DNA from: Virgibacillus_O xinjiangensis
Lineage (GTDB): Bacteria; Bacillota; Bacilli; Bacillales; Amphibacillaceae
NCBI RefSeq assembly: GCF_042643145.1
Contig: NZ_JBHRSA010000004.1
Coordinates: 62,001 to 126,000, forward strand
Direction: 5' to 3'
Length of the DNA: 64,000 bases
The notes below the pieces were generated by a model. The model saw only the letters and a list, made by a program, of their open reading frames with translations, had not been told where the DNA came from and ran no database searches. How positions within the stretch are numbered: position 1 is the first letter of the stretch; each line of letters starts with the position of its first letter. This document shows positions 51,051-60,612 of the stretch, one piece after another. The position numbers were made by a program, and so were the translations under genes.

Positions 51051-51109
51051 AATCCTTCCTCCTTGCTTAGTTACTTCAACATATTATATGCAAGGGGGAA
51101 GATTACGTG

Positions 51110-52147
51110 TTAACAGGAATAGCGTTCCATCAGCTGTTTTGCCAAGTCATCCATTTCTTCCCGTTTGGTGCGGTTCATTAATTGCTCAACGACATCCTTA
51201 GGGGTCTTTTCCTCAAATAGAATTTGATATAGCCCCGAAGTGATCGGCATCTCTACATTCTGATCAATAGCAAACTGATGGGCTGCTTTCACAGTCCGTA
51301 CTCCTTCCACGACCATTCCCATTTCATCCAAGACATCATCCAGGCGATTTCCTTTGCCTAATAAGTTCCCAGCTCTCCAATTCCGGCTATGGGTACTAGT
51401 ACATGTTACGATCAGATCGCCTACACCAGAGAGCCCAAGAAAGCTCAGCGGGTTTGCCCCCATTGATGTACCAAGACGGGAAATTTCAGCGAGTCCTCTA
51501 GTAATCAATGCTGCCTTGGCATTATCTCCATACCCTAGCCCATCCGAAATACCGGCTCCAAGAGCAATGATGTTTTTCAGGGCTCCGCCAAATTCGATTC
51601 CCAACAGATCTGTGCTGGTATACACACGGAAAGACTCGTTTATGAACAAGTCCTGTATCAACCTGGCCTCTTCCTCATTAAGAGATGCTACTGTCACGGT
51701 TGTAGGTTGCCTCATTGCTACTTCCTCAGCATGACTTGGACCAGAGAGCACTACGATATCCTCGTACGTGCATTGCCGCATCTCTTCACTGATCATTTGA
51801 GAAACCCTTTTCAGTGTGACAGGCTCGATGCCTTTTGACGCATGAACAATACTCGTTTTTCTATCTACCACGTCATCAAGTTTTCTGCAGACTTCTCTGA
51901 TTGCTTTGGTAGGAACGACAATGACTACCGCATCCGTCCCTCTGACAGCTTCCCCCATATCCTCATAAGCTCTAATTTCTGGAGGAAGAGCTGCATCCAG
52001 ATAACGGTCATTCCTGTTCGATTCATTAATCGTTTGTACCTGTTCCGGGCGGTGGGACCAGAGCCTCACTTCATGTCCATTGTCTGCCAGGACAATACTT
52101 AATGCTGTCCCCCAGCTGCCAGCACCCAATACCGCTACTTTAGCCAT
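51110..52147 (-). CDS. gpsA: Glycerol-3-phosphate dehydrogenase [NAD(P)+]
   Basis: The ATG at 52147 follows GAGAGG and gives 345 residues starting AKVAVLGAGSWGTALSIVLADNGHEV; the longer frame overlaps der and is rejected. It makes sn-glycerol 3-phosphate for phospholipids. Other motifs are SGPSHAEEVAM, EFGGALKNIIALGAGISDGLG with the catalytic lysine, and GLSGVGDLIVTCTS. It lies 13 bases after der. Confidence 0.97.
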   Translation of the reverse strand: MAKVAVLGAGSWGTALSIVLADNGHEVRLWSHRPEQVQTINESNRNDRYLDAALPPEIRAYEDMGEAVRGTDAVVIVVPTKAIREVCRKLDDVVDRKTSIVHASKGIEPVTLKRVSQMISEEMRQCTYEDIVVLSGPSHAEEVAMRQPTTVTVASLNEEEARLIQDLFINESFRVYTSTDLLGIEFGGALKNIIALGAGISDGLGYGDNAKAALITRGLAEISRLGTSMGANPLSFLGLSGVGDLIVTCTSTHSRNWRAGNLLGKGNRLDDVLDEMGMVVEGVRTVKAAHQFAIDQNVEMPITSGLYQILFEEKTPKDVVEQLMNRTKREEMDDLAKQLMERYSC

Positions 52148-52160
52148 TAGCCTCTCTCCC

Positions 52161-53471
52161 TTATTGTCTTCTTCTAGCAAAAATTCTGATCGGCGTTCCA
52201 ACAAAGCCAAATGCATCTCTGATCTTATTTTCAAGGAACCTTCTGTAAGAAAAATGCATTAAATCCGGATCATTGACGAAGACCACGAACGTTGGTGGCT
52301 TGACAGCAACTTGGGTGGCATACAAAACCTTCAGCCGTCTTCCTTTTACTGTCGGAGTCGGGTTCATGGCCAGTGCATCCATAATGACGTCATTCAGTAC
52401 ATTAGTAGAAATCCGCTTGGAGTGATTTTCACTGGCAGAAGTGATCGCTGGGATCAGTGTATGCAATCTTTTCTTGGTTTTGGCAGAAAGAAATACAATC
52501 GGAGCATAATCCAAGTATTGGAAATGTGCACGAACGTTGGTTTCAAACTCTTTCATCGTTTTTTCGCCAGCGTTGACGGTATCCCACTTATTGACAACGA
52601 TGACCACCGCTCTGCCAGCTTCATGTGCATACCCTGCAATTTTTTTATCCTGTTCTCTAATTCCTGTCTCAGCATCAATAAGGACCAATACGACATCGGA
52701 GCGTTCGATCGCCCTTAGGGCCCGCAGGACACTGTATTTTTCTGTTGCTTCATATACTTTCCCGCGCTTTCTCATCCCCGCCGTATCAATAATGACGAAA
52801 TCTTGATCGCCTTTTGTCAGACGAGTGTCTACAGCATCCCTTGTCGTTCCCTCTATTTCACTGACTATGACACGTTCTTCATTTAACATGGCATTCACAA
52901 GGGAGGACTTTCCGACATTGGGGCGGCCGATCAGACTGAAGTAAATAGTCTCCTCATCGTCCTCTTCTTCATCGAGTTGAGGGAAATGTCGGACAACGTC
53001 ATCCAACATGTCACCAAGGCCTAAACCATGTGAGCCGGAGATTGGAAAAGGTTCTCCAAATCCCAGAGAATAGTACTCGTAAATATTTTCACGCATCTCC
53101 GGGTTATCCATTTTATTGACAGCTAGTACAACCGGTTTATTTGACTTGTAAAGGAGTTTGGCTACCTCTTCATCTGCTGCAGTGATTCCTTCTCTGCCAT
53201 TCAAGAGAAAAATGATGACATCTGCCTCATCTATGGCAATCTCAGCCTGCTGCCGCATCTGTACCAGCAATGGTTCATCCCCGATTTCGATCCCGCCTGT
53301 ATCAATAAGGTTGAAGGTGTGATTCAACCATTCCGCCTGGGAGTAAATTCGGTCGCGGGTAACACCTGGTATATCTTCTACAATGGAGATCCGCTCTCCG
53401 ACCAATCTATTGAATATCGTCGATTTTCCAACGTTGGGTCTTCCGACAATGGCTACTACTGATTTCCTCAT
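52161..53471 (-). CDS. der: Ribosome biogenesis GTPase Der (EngA)
   Basis: This 436-residue protein has two tandem GTPase domains with P-loops GRPNVGKSTIF (~residue 9) and GRPNVGKSSLV (~residue 182), G3 motifs DTGG and DTAG, G4 motifs NKMD and NKWD, and a C-terminal KH-like domain that ends in basic residues. It is essential for 50S maturation. It is upstream of gpsA as in B. subtilis. Confidence 0.98.
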   Translation of the reverse strand: MRKSVVAIVGRPNVGKSTIFNRLVGERISIVEDIPGVTRDRIYSQAEWLNHTFNLIDTGGIEIGDEPLLVQMRQQAEIAIDEADVIIFLLNGREGITAADEEVAKLLYKSNKPVVLAVNKMDNPEMRENIYEYYSLGFGEPFPISGSHGLGLGDMLDDVVRHFPQLDEEEDDEETIYFSLIGRPNVGKSSLVNAMLNEERVIVSEIEGTTRDAVDTRLTKGDQDFVIIDTAGMRKRGKVYEATEKYSVLRALRAIERSDVVLVLIDAETGIREQDKKIAGYAHEAGRAVVIVVNKWDTVNAGEKTMKEFETNVRAHFQYLDYAPIVFLSAKTKKRLHTLIPAITSASENHSKRISTNVLNDVIMDALAMNPTPTVKGRRLKVLYATQVAVKPPTFVVFVNDPDLMHFSYRRFLENKIRDAFGFVGTPIRIFARRRQ

Positions 53472-53554
53472 GAAAGGAACATCCTTTCTCTCTACGATCT
53501 ATATAGGCTAACTTTATTTATTCTAGCAAAAGTAGAAGATATTAACAATTTATT

Positions 53555-53740
53555 TTAATGCTTTACAATAATGAACAATTCATCACTGAGAGCATGCGCA
53601 ATTCCATCGGTGATTGCTTCAAGATTGGCAGCGACCGATTCAAGTTCCTTTTTATCATGACAAACAAAAATAGGTGCTCCACCTGCAATCTTTGATTGAT
53701 TGGTGGTAATCACTGCCAAAACTGCTTTTTCCAGCATCAT
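53555..53740 (-). CDS. Small partner protein of YIEGIA (capping subunit-like)
   Basis: A 61-residue soluble protein (MLEKAVLAVITTNQSKIAGGAPIFVCHDKKELE) overlapping the stop of the YIEGIA gene by four bases (ATGA). I recall that this short family is annotated as a capping complex subunit for YIEGIA; its function has not, to my knowledge, been shown. The overlap implies coupled translation at a fixed ratio with the membrane protein. Confidence 0.75.
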   Translation of the reverse strand: MMLEKAVLAVITTNQSKIAGGAPIFVCHDKKELESVAANLEAITDGIAHALSDELFIIVKH

Positions 53741-54633
53741 TTGGTTTTCCCCTTCCTTTGATGGGTGTTAGAGTCAGAGGGCATACGGATTGCATTTTCC
53801 AGTACCGGTACGGCTCCGATGATTTCTTTAGCTTTCTCCACATCCCTGACCTGTGGGAGGATAAATACGCCGATACGCCCATCATCCAGGTCGCGTTTTA
53901 TCAACGGGGCTAACGCCGGGGTACCGGAATCACGAAAAACACCGAGTGAAACAGATACATCGTGGAGGATTGCCTGCCGTTGCCCAAGGTTCGCAATAGT
54001 GGACACAGAATTCATGTTATTCGGTGTCAATACAAACCCCATCCCATACTTCAAAATTTCCTCCTGCCTCTCAGGCAGACCGATATTCATAATATAGATA
54101 TTGTCTACATAGAGGCCTGCCCCTTCGAAATGAAGCTCATGGTAGTCAATCTTCACAATATCTTTGATTGTAGACCCGCTCATCAGCATCCTTCCTGCCA
54201 ATATCGATAAAAAGGCGCCGGCAAATGCTGCATACACATTCCACACCAGGAAAAACAATGTACCAATAAAGGCTGTGAGGATCACCAGATAATTCCTGCT
54301 TTCAAACGAAATTGCGATACCTTCTATGTATGTTTTTCCCCTTGATACAAGTTCGAAATCATCTACTTCTGTCAACGTGTTCCTTTCCATATTCCGCACA
54401 TCCCTGAACTGTGTAGCAGCGACTGTCAACAATGTAACAGCGGTAAACTCTTTTTCCATCACTGCAGGGACTGCCATTGCGCCCAAGGCAGCTGCAATGA
54501 ATCCAAGCGAAACATGGATGATTTTCCCATGGAGATATGTTGGGTATTGCCGATAGTCCGTTCGAAGCATCAATATTCTCGATAAAGTTCCTGCAATGAT
54601 TCCGAATAGAATCGGCAGTAGATATTCGTTCAT
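53737..54633 (-). CDS. YIEGIA family membrane protein
   Basis: A 298-residue protein. The first ~170 residues hold about five hydrophobic helices (LLPILFGIIAGTLSRILML, VSLGFIAAALGAMAVPAV, YLVILTAFIGTLFFLVW and AFAGAFLSILAGRMLM) and the motif TYIEGIAISFESR that names the family. The remaining ~125 residues are soluble, with VLTPNNMNSVSTIANLGQRQAILHD. The family is found in spore formers and its function is unknown. Four-base overlaps with yphA and with the small partner gene make it the middle of a tightly coupled trio. Confidence 0.85.
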   Translation of the reverse strand: MNEYLLPILFGIIAGTLSRILMLRTDYRQYPTYLHGKIIHVSLGFIAAALGAMAVPAVMEKEFTAVTLLTVAATQFRDVRNMERNTLTEVDDFELVSRGKTYIEGIAISFESRNYLVILTAFIGTLFFLVWNVYAAFAGAFLSILAGRMLMSGSTIKDIVKIDYHELHFEGAGLYVDNIYIMNIGLPERQEEILKYGMGFVLTPNNMNSVSTIANLGQRQAILHDVSVSLGVFRDSGTPALAPLIKRDLDDGRIGVFILPQVRDVEKAKEIIGAVPVLENAIRMPSDSNTHQRKGKTK

Positions 54634-55235
54634 TTTGCCACCTCAATATTTTGTTTAGTCTGCAGTGATGCATATAATTTAGCCCTGCCCACCTTGAGCA
54701 AGTGAATGCTGGTAAGGATCATTAAGGAAAATAGCAGGACATCCAGAAACCCCTTTTCCCCTATGTTCATCTGCATACCATAGCCAGCCATGGTCACATG
54801 GTAGAGTACCTCACCGAAAGACGTTCCTAATAAACAGACACCAATTTGGCTGTAGAAGTTTTTAACCATGAACAATATAAGCAGTGTAAGGAAAAAAGAG
54901 AATATTACATAACGGGGCAGAATAAACCATACAGGAGTGATCTGCTCCCAATAACGGACTGCTGAATAGCCAATCATTAAAGTGAATGCAGAAAATAAAT
55001 GATAAAACAGGTACCTGCTCCTGCAAAGTAGCCAAATAGCACCAACAATCACCAGGAGTGATGCAACCGAAAAGGAAAAGTACGGAAGGCGTACCGTCCA
55101 TTCTGCCGAGACAATACACAGCAGTGACCAAGCTCCCAAGCAGGTCCTTTTTCTACCCTTGTCCATAAAAAAAGTGATCAACGTCCATAAAATCCATACC
55201 ATCCAATAAAAGATTAATCCATCCAACCTTATCAC
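54630..55235 (-). CDS. yphA: YphA-like membrane protein
   Basis: A 201-residue protein with about six hydrophobic helices (LIFYWMVWILWTLITFFM, FSVASLLVIVGAIWLLC, VIFSFFLTLLILFMV and others) and a short basic C-terminus. Length and position agree with B. subtilis YphA, of unknown function. Its stop overlaps the start of the YIEGIA gene by four bases. No motif suggests an enzymatic role. Confidence 0.78.
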   Translation of the reverse strand: MIRLDGLIFYWMVWILWTLITFFMDKGRKRTCLGAWSLLCIVSAEWTVRLPYFSFSVASLLVIVGAIWLLCRSRYLFYHLFSAFTLMIGYSAVRYWEQITPVWFILPRYVIFSFFLTLLILFMVKNFYSQIGVCLLGTSFGEVLYHVTMAGYGMQMNIGEKGFLDVLLFSLMILTSIHLLKVGRAKLYASLQTKQNIEVAK

Positions 55236-55393
55236 CTTCCTTTATGCAGTATTGCAGAAACCTGAACCCTTTATACTTGGTTGTCGGAACATCCAAAGAG
55301 GGAGAATGGCCTCCCAGTCCCCAAACAGAAAGTGGGATAGTATATATCATAAAAAAAAGCCCTTTCCAGTGGAAAGAGCCAATTACATTTCAA

Positions 55394-56527
55394 TTACTTT
55401 TTATATTTGTCTAGACTGTCTCCGAGTAGATCACCAAGCTGAAAACCAGTTTGTTCGTCATCTTTCTCGTACTGCTTGTAGTCTTTCGCTGCTTCCTCTT
55501 CTTCTAATTCTCTGATACTTAATGAAATGCGTTCTTCTTGTTCATTTACATCTAGAACTTTGACGTTAACTTGTTGTCCGACTTCCAATACTTCTTGAGG
55601 TGTTCCAATATGCCTGTTGGCAATTTGTGATATATGAACAAGCCCTTCCACTCCAGGCTGCACTTCCACAAACGCACCAAAATTAACTAGACGTTTGACA
55701 GTACCTTCAAGTACATCTCCGGAAGAAATCTTCTCACCAATATTTGACCAAGGTCCTGGAAGTGTATTTTTATGGGAAAGAGAAATTCTTTCATTGTCCA
55801 GATCGACGGAAAGCACTTCCACCTTGATTTTATCTCCCTCCGAAACTACATCAGATGCATTTTCGACATGTTCATGGGCCAGCTGGGAAATATGGACAAG
55901 TCCATCTACACCGCCAAGGTCAACGAATACCCCAAAGCTTGTCAGACGTTGTACGGTACCTTCCAATACTTGGCCTTCTTCCAAGGATTGAAGGACCTCA
56001 TGCTTCTGGGCTTCCGCCTCTTCTTCTACAACGGCACGATGGGAGAGGATCACTCGGTTTTGTTCTTTATTGAGATCAGCAATTTTAACGGTCAGTGTTT
56101 TATTTTTATAGTCGGAAAAGTCGTCCACGTAATACGTTTCTACCAAGGAAGCTGGGATGAAGCCGCGTACTCCTACATCAACAACCAATCCGCCATTGAC
56201 GATTTCCTTCACTTCCGTCTCGAAAATTTCGCCGCTCTCAAATTTCTCTTCAAGGTCTTTCCAAGCATCATCGGCGTCTACAGCCTTTTTGGACAGGATG
56301 ATATCATCATCATCCACCTTTTTCACTTTCAGGGTCAGCGTATCTCCCTCTTGTACTACATCGCTTGTCTGCTCTACATGCAGACTGGATAACTCACTGA
56401 TCGGGACGATTCCTTCTGTCTTATAGCCGATATCTACAAGGACCTGCTTTTCTTCCACTTTCACCACAGTTCCTGTAATTGTGTCCCCGACATTCAGTTC
56501 AGTTACTTCATTGTTTATTTCGCTCAT
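55394..56527 (-). CDS. rpsA: 30S ribosomal protein S1 homologue (YpfD type)
   Basis: A 377-residue protein with four S1 RNA-binding domains (roughly residues 13-80, 98-165, 186-254 and 271-340), recognisable by repeats such as GVFVDLGGVDGLVHISQLAHEHV and GAFVEVQPGVEGLVHISQIANRHI. It is shorter than the six-domain E. coli S1 and typical of Firmicutes YpfD, whose role on the ribosome is less central. It lies between plsC and yphA. Confidence 0.95.
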   Translation of the reverse strand: MSEINNEVTELNVGDTITGTVVKVEEKQVLVDIGYKTEGIVPISELSSLHVEQTSDVVQEGDTLTLKVKKVDDDDIILSKKAVDADDAWKDLEEKFESGEIFETEVKEIVNGGLVVDVGVRGFIPASLVETYYVDDFSDYKNKTLTVKIADLNKEQNRVILSHRAVVEEEAEAQKHEVLQSLEEGQVLEGTVQRLTSFGVFVDLGGVDGLVHISQLAHEHVENASDVVSEGDKIKVEVLSVDLDNERISLSHKNTLPGPWSNIGEKISSGDVLEGTVKRLVNFGAFVEVQPGVEGLVHISQIANRHIGTPQEVLEVGQQVNVKVLDVNEQEERISLSIRELEEEEAAKDYKQYEKDDEQTGFQLGDLLGDSLDKYKK

Positions 56528-56643
56528 ATACCATGCCCTCCTAAATACAGTTCAAATCTCCATGACCATCATTTGATCACTAAGATAAAAATCCCCTTTT
56601 TTATAACTTCTAATAATTACAATAATTTGTCAAGTAAAGTAGT

Positions 56644-57228
56644 TCATGGGGAATGATTTTCCTTAAGGAATTTAATTTCTTCCATTATGGCGTCAGCAGC
56701 TTCTTGAGCGGACGCTTTGGAATTCCTCAACTTCTCCATATCCATCGGTTTTCCATATACCACCTTCAGCCTTTTCCCAGGCTGATAAGGTCCGATAATC
56801 GCACACGGAACAATTGTTGCTTTAGATCGTAAAGCAAAAAATCCCGCACCGGCAAGCGGTCTGCCAAGCTCACCTGTTTTACTCCTTGTCCCTTCTGGGA
56901 ATAAGCCAAGCGTGTAGCCCTCTTCTAAGATTTCCAACCCTCTTCTCAATGCATTTCTATCCTTCATGCCCCGTTTTACAGGGAATGCATGTATCTTCAA
57001 TAATAATTTACCCAAAAAACGTTTTTCAAACAATTCCCCTTTGGCCATGAAGTATATATCTCTCGGTGAGGTGATCCCTACTACGGGAGGATCAAAATTA
57101 GATGTGTGATTGGAACAAATGATGACGGGACCTTCCTTTGGTATATTCTCTTTCCCGATTATCTTGATTCTAAAAACAGGAAATAGTATAACTGCCACCA
57201 AATTTTTTGCAAATGTATATAAACTCAT
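56644..57228 (-). CDS. plsC: 1-acyl-sn-glycerol-3-phosphate acyltransferase
   Basis: The product is 194 residues from the ATG at 57228 (GGGGGG site 6 bases upstream; another in-frame ATG lies two codons earlier). The acyltransferase motifs are the HX4D box in CSNHTSNFDPP and LFPEGTRSKTGEL. It transfers an acyl group to lysophosphatidate at the membrane. It begins 18 bases after cmk; both are likely one transcript. In B. subtilis plsC is elsewhere. Confidence 0.93.
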   Translation of the reverse strand: MSLYTFAKNLVAVILFPVFRIKIIGKENIPKEGPVIICSNHTSNFDPPVVGITSPRDIYFMAKGELFEKRFLGKLLLKIHAFPVKRGMKDRNALRRGLEILEEGYTLGLFPEGTRSKTGELGRPLAGAGFFALRSKATIVPCAIIGPYQPGKRLKVVYGKPMDMEKLRNSKASAQEAADAIMEEIKFLKENHSP

Positions 57229-57245
57229 CTCCATCCCCCCTTTCT

Positions 57246-57935
57246 TCATCTACCCTGTCGGGTAATAGCTTGGGATGCCTCGTCTAGAATCCTCTCAGCT
57301 ACCTGTTCGATGGTCAGTGATGTAGTATCTATCTCTTTAGCATCAGCGGCTTTTAATAATGGCGAGGCTTCCCTCTCAGAATCAATCTGATCTCTTTGAG
57401 CTATTTCTTCCTTCAATTCATCCATACTGGAGGTGAAGCCTTTCTTCAAGTTCTCTTCATACCTACGTTTCGCTCTCTCTTCAACGGTAGCAACCAAGAA
57501 GATTTTCACCTCGGCTTCCGGCAGTACATGGGTACCGATATCCCTGCCATCCATGACTACCCCGCGATCGGACGCCAGCTCCTGTTGTCTTCTGACCATT
57601 TCTTGTCTGATTTTTCTATGCTTGGCAACATAAGAAACATGGTTGGTCACTTCATTGGTTCGTATGTCCAAGGTTACGTCCCGATCATCAAGCATAACAA
57701 TCTGACCATTCACACTCTGCTCCAACGTAATCGCCGTTCCGCCAAGCAGCTCCACAAGCCCGTTTTCATCCTCCAGATCCACTCTTTCAATAAGGGCTTT
57801 CATTGTCAGGGCACGGTACATTGCACCTGTATCTATGTATATATATCCGAGCTTTTCAGCCACCATTTTTGCAACCGTACTTTTCCCGGCTGCAGCTGGA
57901 CCATCTATTGCTATCGCTATTTCTCTCTGGTTCAT
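57246..57935 (-). CDS. cmk: Cytidylate kinase
   Basis: This 229-residue kinase phosphorylates CMP and dCMP. P-loop IDGPAAAGKSTVAKM, YIDTGAMYRALT, and VVMDGRDIGTHVLPEAEVKIFL are present, with the long-form CMP-binding insertion of the family. It is upstream of plsC. In B. subtilis ypfA and ypfB lie between ypeB and cmk; they are missing here. Confidence 0.97.
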   Translation of the reverse strand: MNQREIAIAIDGPAAAGKSTVAKMVAEKLGYIYIDTGAMYRALTMKALIERVDLEDENGLVELLGGTAITLEQSVNGQIVMLDDRDVTLDIRTNEVTNHVSYVAKHRKIRQEMVRRQQELASDRGVVMDGRDIGTHVLPEAEVKIFLVATVEERAKRRYEENLKKGFTSSMDELKEEIAQRDQIDSEREASPLLKAADAKEIDTTSLTIEQVAERILDEASQAITRQGR

Positions 57936-57983
57936 TGCTTTGCTTCATTCCTCTCACTGTCTAAAAAATTTATGAACTGCATG

Positions 57984-58017
57984 TAAAAAACTTGGCGTCT
58001 TTTTGCCAAGTTTTTAT
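57984..58017. terminator. Two-way hairpin upstream of cmk
   Basis: An 11-bp stem AAAAACTTGGC/GCCAAGTTTTT (57986-57996, 58005-58015) with A and T runs on either side. It probably ends the prsW-sleB-ypeB transcript ahead of cmk. Confidence 0.75.
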
Positions 58018-58160
58018 TGCCAATGCTCCCAATAAATAATAACATACCTGCCAGGAAATAGTATAATTTCTACTTCATGTGCTAGGAATGTCAACGGCAG
58101 TACGCTTATCTGTCACGTCAAATCCTTGTATCCATACAGGAACTCTCACATGGAAGAAGA

Positions 58161-58193
58161 GGGAAGAGAGAAGGGCATGCTGCCTTCTCTCTT
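58161..58193 (-). terminator. Hairpin overlapping the ypeB stop
   Basis: A 12-bp stem with one bulge (58165-58177, 58181-58192). The minus-strand 3' flank is pyrimidine rich but lacks a T run, so it is a weak terminator or an mRNA-stabilising hairpin. Confidence 0.45.
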
Positions 58194-59535
58194 AGTTTAG
58201 TGCGTAATTAAGCTCCTTGCCATCCAATTTTTCCACTTTTTCTTCACTGCCATCCATTGCATTGATAAATATCCGATAGGTCTCTTGATCCAACACACCA
58301 AGGAACTCGTAGGTCAAAACCTCTTCTCCAAGGTCATTATCAATGACTGCCAAGAACTCTTCCTGAATATCCACTCCAGGGTTAACTTCTGCTTTTGCCT
58401 CATCCATCGAAATCTCCGGTTCTTTCAATTCCCTGTCTGTATGGTTCATAAAGTAATTCCGAGAGCTCAATCCCACAATATCACCGTTATCCAAAGCAAC
58501 TTTGATTTCCACTGTATCCGGGTAAATTCTCACATCGTTCTCCGTATAAATGAAAGAATAAACACCAATGTTATTATATTCGCTGCTTTGTACAGCCGTC
58601 ATATTTTCAAAATCGAACTGCTCGATATATGATTTAGCCTTTTCCATGCCTTCATGCAGACTCAATTTCTTCTCCTTTATGGGCCGGTCAACTAGAACAG
58701 TTATCGGATAGCCGCCCTGTACAGACATATCCATATAGGCATTTTTCTCTTCATTTTGGTAGGAGAGACTGTACATTGGTATATCAGCACCGTCACCGCT
58801 GCGGGTGATGGTCATATTTTCTTGATTGTCTGTCGCAAATATATCCCTTCCTTTTCTTAATGCTTTTTCTTCATTCACTTCTTGCCCATTGATGGATTTG
58901 TATTCATGTTCTTCAGCCGATACACCGGTAATAGCCGTACTGTTCCCGTTACTTTCCGAATATTCCCCTGCAGCATTATCCACCGTTTTCAGTCCATCAA
59001 TAATCGTATTATCCATCGGCTCCTCTTCACTGGCCAAAGCCATCTCCACATCCATCCACCTGAGGTTATTCTCCAGCGCTGTATGCTGTACCTGCCTTAA
59101 TTCATTTTTGATTTCACCTGACTGCTGATATAAATCCTTTAGCAGCTTGGTTTCTTCTTCTGATAGTGGGTCATTTTCCAAATCCCTTACAGCTGTTCGA
59201 TAAGTGAAATCTCCAATGTCTGATAGAAACTCTTCTGTTTTATTGAATGGAAGTAATCCAAGTGGAAGTTGTCCTACATCGGACAATGCCTCCGAGGTAA
59301 GCCTCCAAATATCCACTAATTGCGGAGACAGCTTGGTTGGGGAGTTCATGGCTACAGCCGTACCGATTTCATCGTTAAGCAGGTCCATCCGATAAGTAAG
59401 TTCATGAAATGCACGCTGATAGTTGTTTTCAGCCTGGATCAGTATTGCATTTTTTTCTTGATGCTCCTGATATCCCCAAAATGCTGTACCGGCAATCCCT
59501 ACCGTTAATACAGCTATGATAACCCATCTAATCAT
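58192..59535 (-). CDS. ypeB: Germination protein YpeB
   Basis: A 447-residue protein with an N-terminal hydrophobic anchor (VIIAVLTVGIAGTAFWGY), a long helical first half, and two to three PepSY-like repeats in the C-terminal half (ending GSEEKVEKLDGKELNYALN). YpeB is needed to keep SleB stable in the spore and to control cortex breakdown at germination. It lies 15 bases after sleB in the sleB-ypeB operon. Confidence 0.95.
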   Translation of the reverse strand: MIRWVIIAVLTVGIAGTAFWGYQEHQEKNAILIQAENNYQRAFHELTYRMDLLNDEIGTAVAMNSPTKLSPQLVDIWRLTSEALSDVGQLPLGLLPFNKTEEFLSDIGDFTYRTAVRDLENDPLSEEETKLLKDLYQQSGEIKNELRQVQHTALENNLRWMDVEMALASEEEPMDNTIIDGLKTVDNAAGEYSESNGNSTAITGVSAEEHEYKSINGQEVNEEKALRKGRDIFATDNQENMTITRSGDGADIPMYSLSYQNEEKNAYMDMSVQGGYPITVLVDRPIKEKKLSLHEGMEKAKSYIEQFDFENMTAVQSSEYNNIGVYSFIYTENDVRIYPDTVEIKVALDNGDIVGLSSRNYFMNHTDRELKEPEISMDEAKAEVNPGVDIQEEFLAVIDNDLGEEVLTYEFLGVLDQETYRIFINAMDGSEEKVEKLDGKELNYALN

Positions 59536-59550
59536 TTTGCTTCCACCTTT

Positions 59551-60378
59551 CTACTTACAGAAAATATGCTTTCCTATTTTTTTGATTTGTGGCCTGGTCC
59601 AAATCCATCCGGAAGTTGCTGTATCAGGGTTAAAATAATATTCCGCATTACCGGAAGGGTCCCACCCATTGATCGCATCAAGTACCGCCTCTTTCGCCCT
59701 TTCATTAGGGGTGAGCCAAATCTGTCCATCTGCAACTGCGGTAAATGCTCTAGGTTCAAAAATTACGCCGGAAACCGTATTTGGAAAAGTAGAACTCTCT
59801 ACTCGGTTTAAAATAACGGCGGCAACGGCAACCTGCCCTTCATAAGGTTCGCCTCGCGCTTCCCCATATACAGCATTAGCCATCAATTGTATATCATTCT
59901 GTGAATACCCCTGAGGGACATTGACAGCTGCTGTGTCAGCACCACCTTGGCCTTCTTGAGTTTCATGCTCGACATTACCGTCCGTCTGCTGTGATTGGTT
60001 CTCTGTACCTCCATAATGAGTGAACTTTCTTCCTTGGTTTATCTGCTCCTTTACATAGGCTTCATTATACTCACTTGCGGATGTAAGCTTTTCTTTCGTC
60101 GTTGGCCCTGCTAGTCCGTCTATTTCCATTCCGAATTCATATTGGAAATTACGGAGAGCCCAATAAGTTCCCCAGCCAAATACTCCATCAATCTGTCCAT
60201 TATAAAAACCTAAATACTGCAATCTTGCTTGCAGTTCAATCACATCATCTCCTACTGCTCCCTGCTGAATCACCTGTTCACTGAAGGCATTTGCCTCTTT
60301 CGTTGGAAATACGGTTTGCAAACCTATGAAGGTTAAGCATAGAAGTATGCTGAAAATGGCCAGCTTCTTATAGGTCAT
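59551..60378 (-). CDS. sleB: Spore cortex-lytic enzyme SleB
   Basis: A 275-residue protein with a signal peptide (~1-32), a peptidoglycan-binding domain (~38-100, DDVIELQARLQYLGFYNGQIDGVFGWGT), a variable linker rich in Gln and Gly, and a C-terminal hydrolase domain (~170-275) with MANAVYGEARGEPYEGQVAVAAVI holding the catalytic glutamate. It is a lytic transglycosylase that degrades cortex with muramic-delta-lactam during germination. The gene precedes ypeB; expression is expected in the forespore. Confidence 0.96.
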   Translation of the reverse strand: MTYKKLAIFSILLCLTFIGLQTVFPTKEANAFSEQVIQQGAVGDDVIELQARLQYLGFYNGQIDGVFGWGTYWALRNFQYEFGMEIDGLAGPTTKEKLTSASEYNEAYVKEQINQGRKFTHYGGTENQSQQTDGNVEHETQEGQGGADTAAVNVPQGYSQNDIQLMANAVYGEARGEPYEGQVAVAAVILNRVESSTFPNTVSGVIFEPRAFTAVADGQIWLTPNERAKEAVLDAINGWDPSGNAEYYFNPDTATSGWIWTRPQIKKIGKHIFCK

Positions 60379-60577
60379 AGTGAATCCTCCTGCGTTAGCA
60401 TTTTGTTCTGATATCTATTTTTTGGATATTCTTCTTTTTTATTCACAACACATGAAATACCAATATAGAAAATTTCTTGCCTAACTATTGTTCAGGGTGT
60501 CAAGAGAGAGGATTATTTACGTACCTTAGAGGTTTCTTCGCCCACTTCTTCCATCATCCACTCTCTTATATTTGCGT

Positions 60578-60612
60578 AAAAAAATCAGCCGGCATTATAA
60601 ATGCCGGCTGAC
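60578..60612 (-). terminator. Terminator of prsW
   Basis: A perfect 11-bp GC-rich stem (60585-60595, 60601-60611) overlaps the last codons of prsW and ends in TTTTTTT on the minus strand. Confidence 0.88.

Noticed and set aside
55772..56392. 206-residue plus-strand open frame
   Set aside because: Antisense to rpsA; reflects codon bias of the sense gene.
60379..60594. Sigma-G promoter for sleB
   Set aside because: A perfect TGAATA -35 occurs on the minus strand, but no CATWHTA-like -10 lies at 17-18 bases; not strong enough to report.
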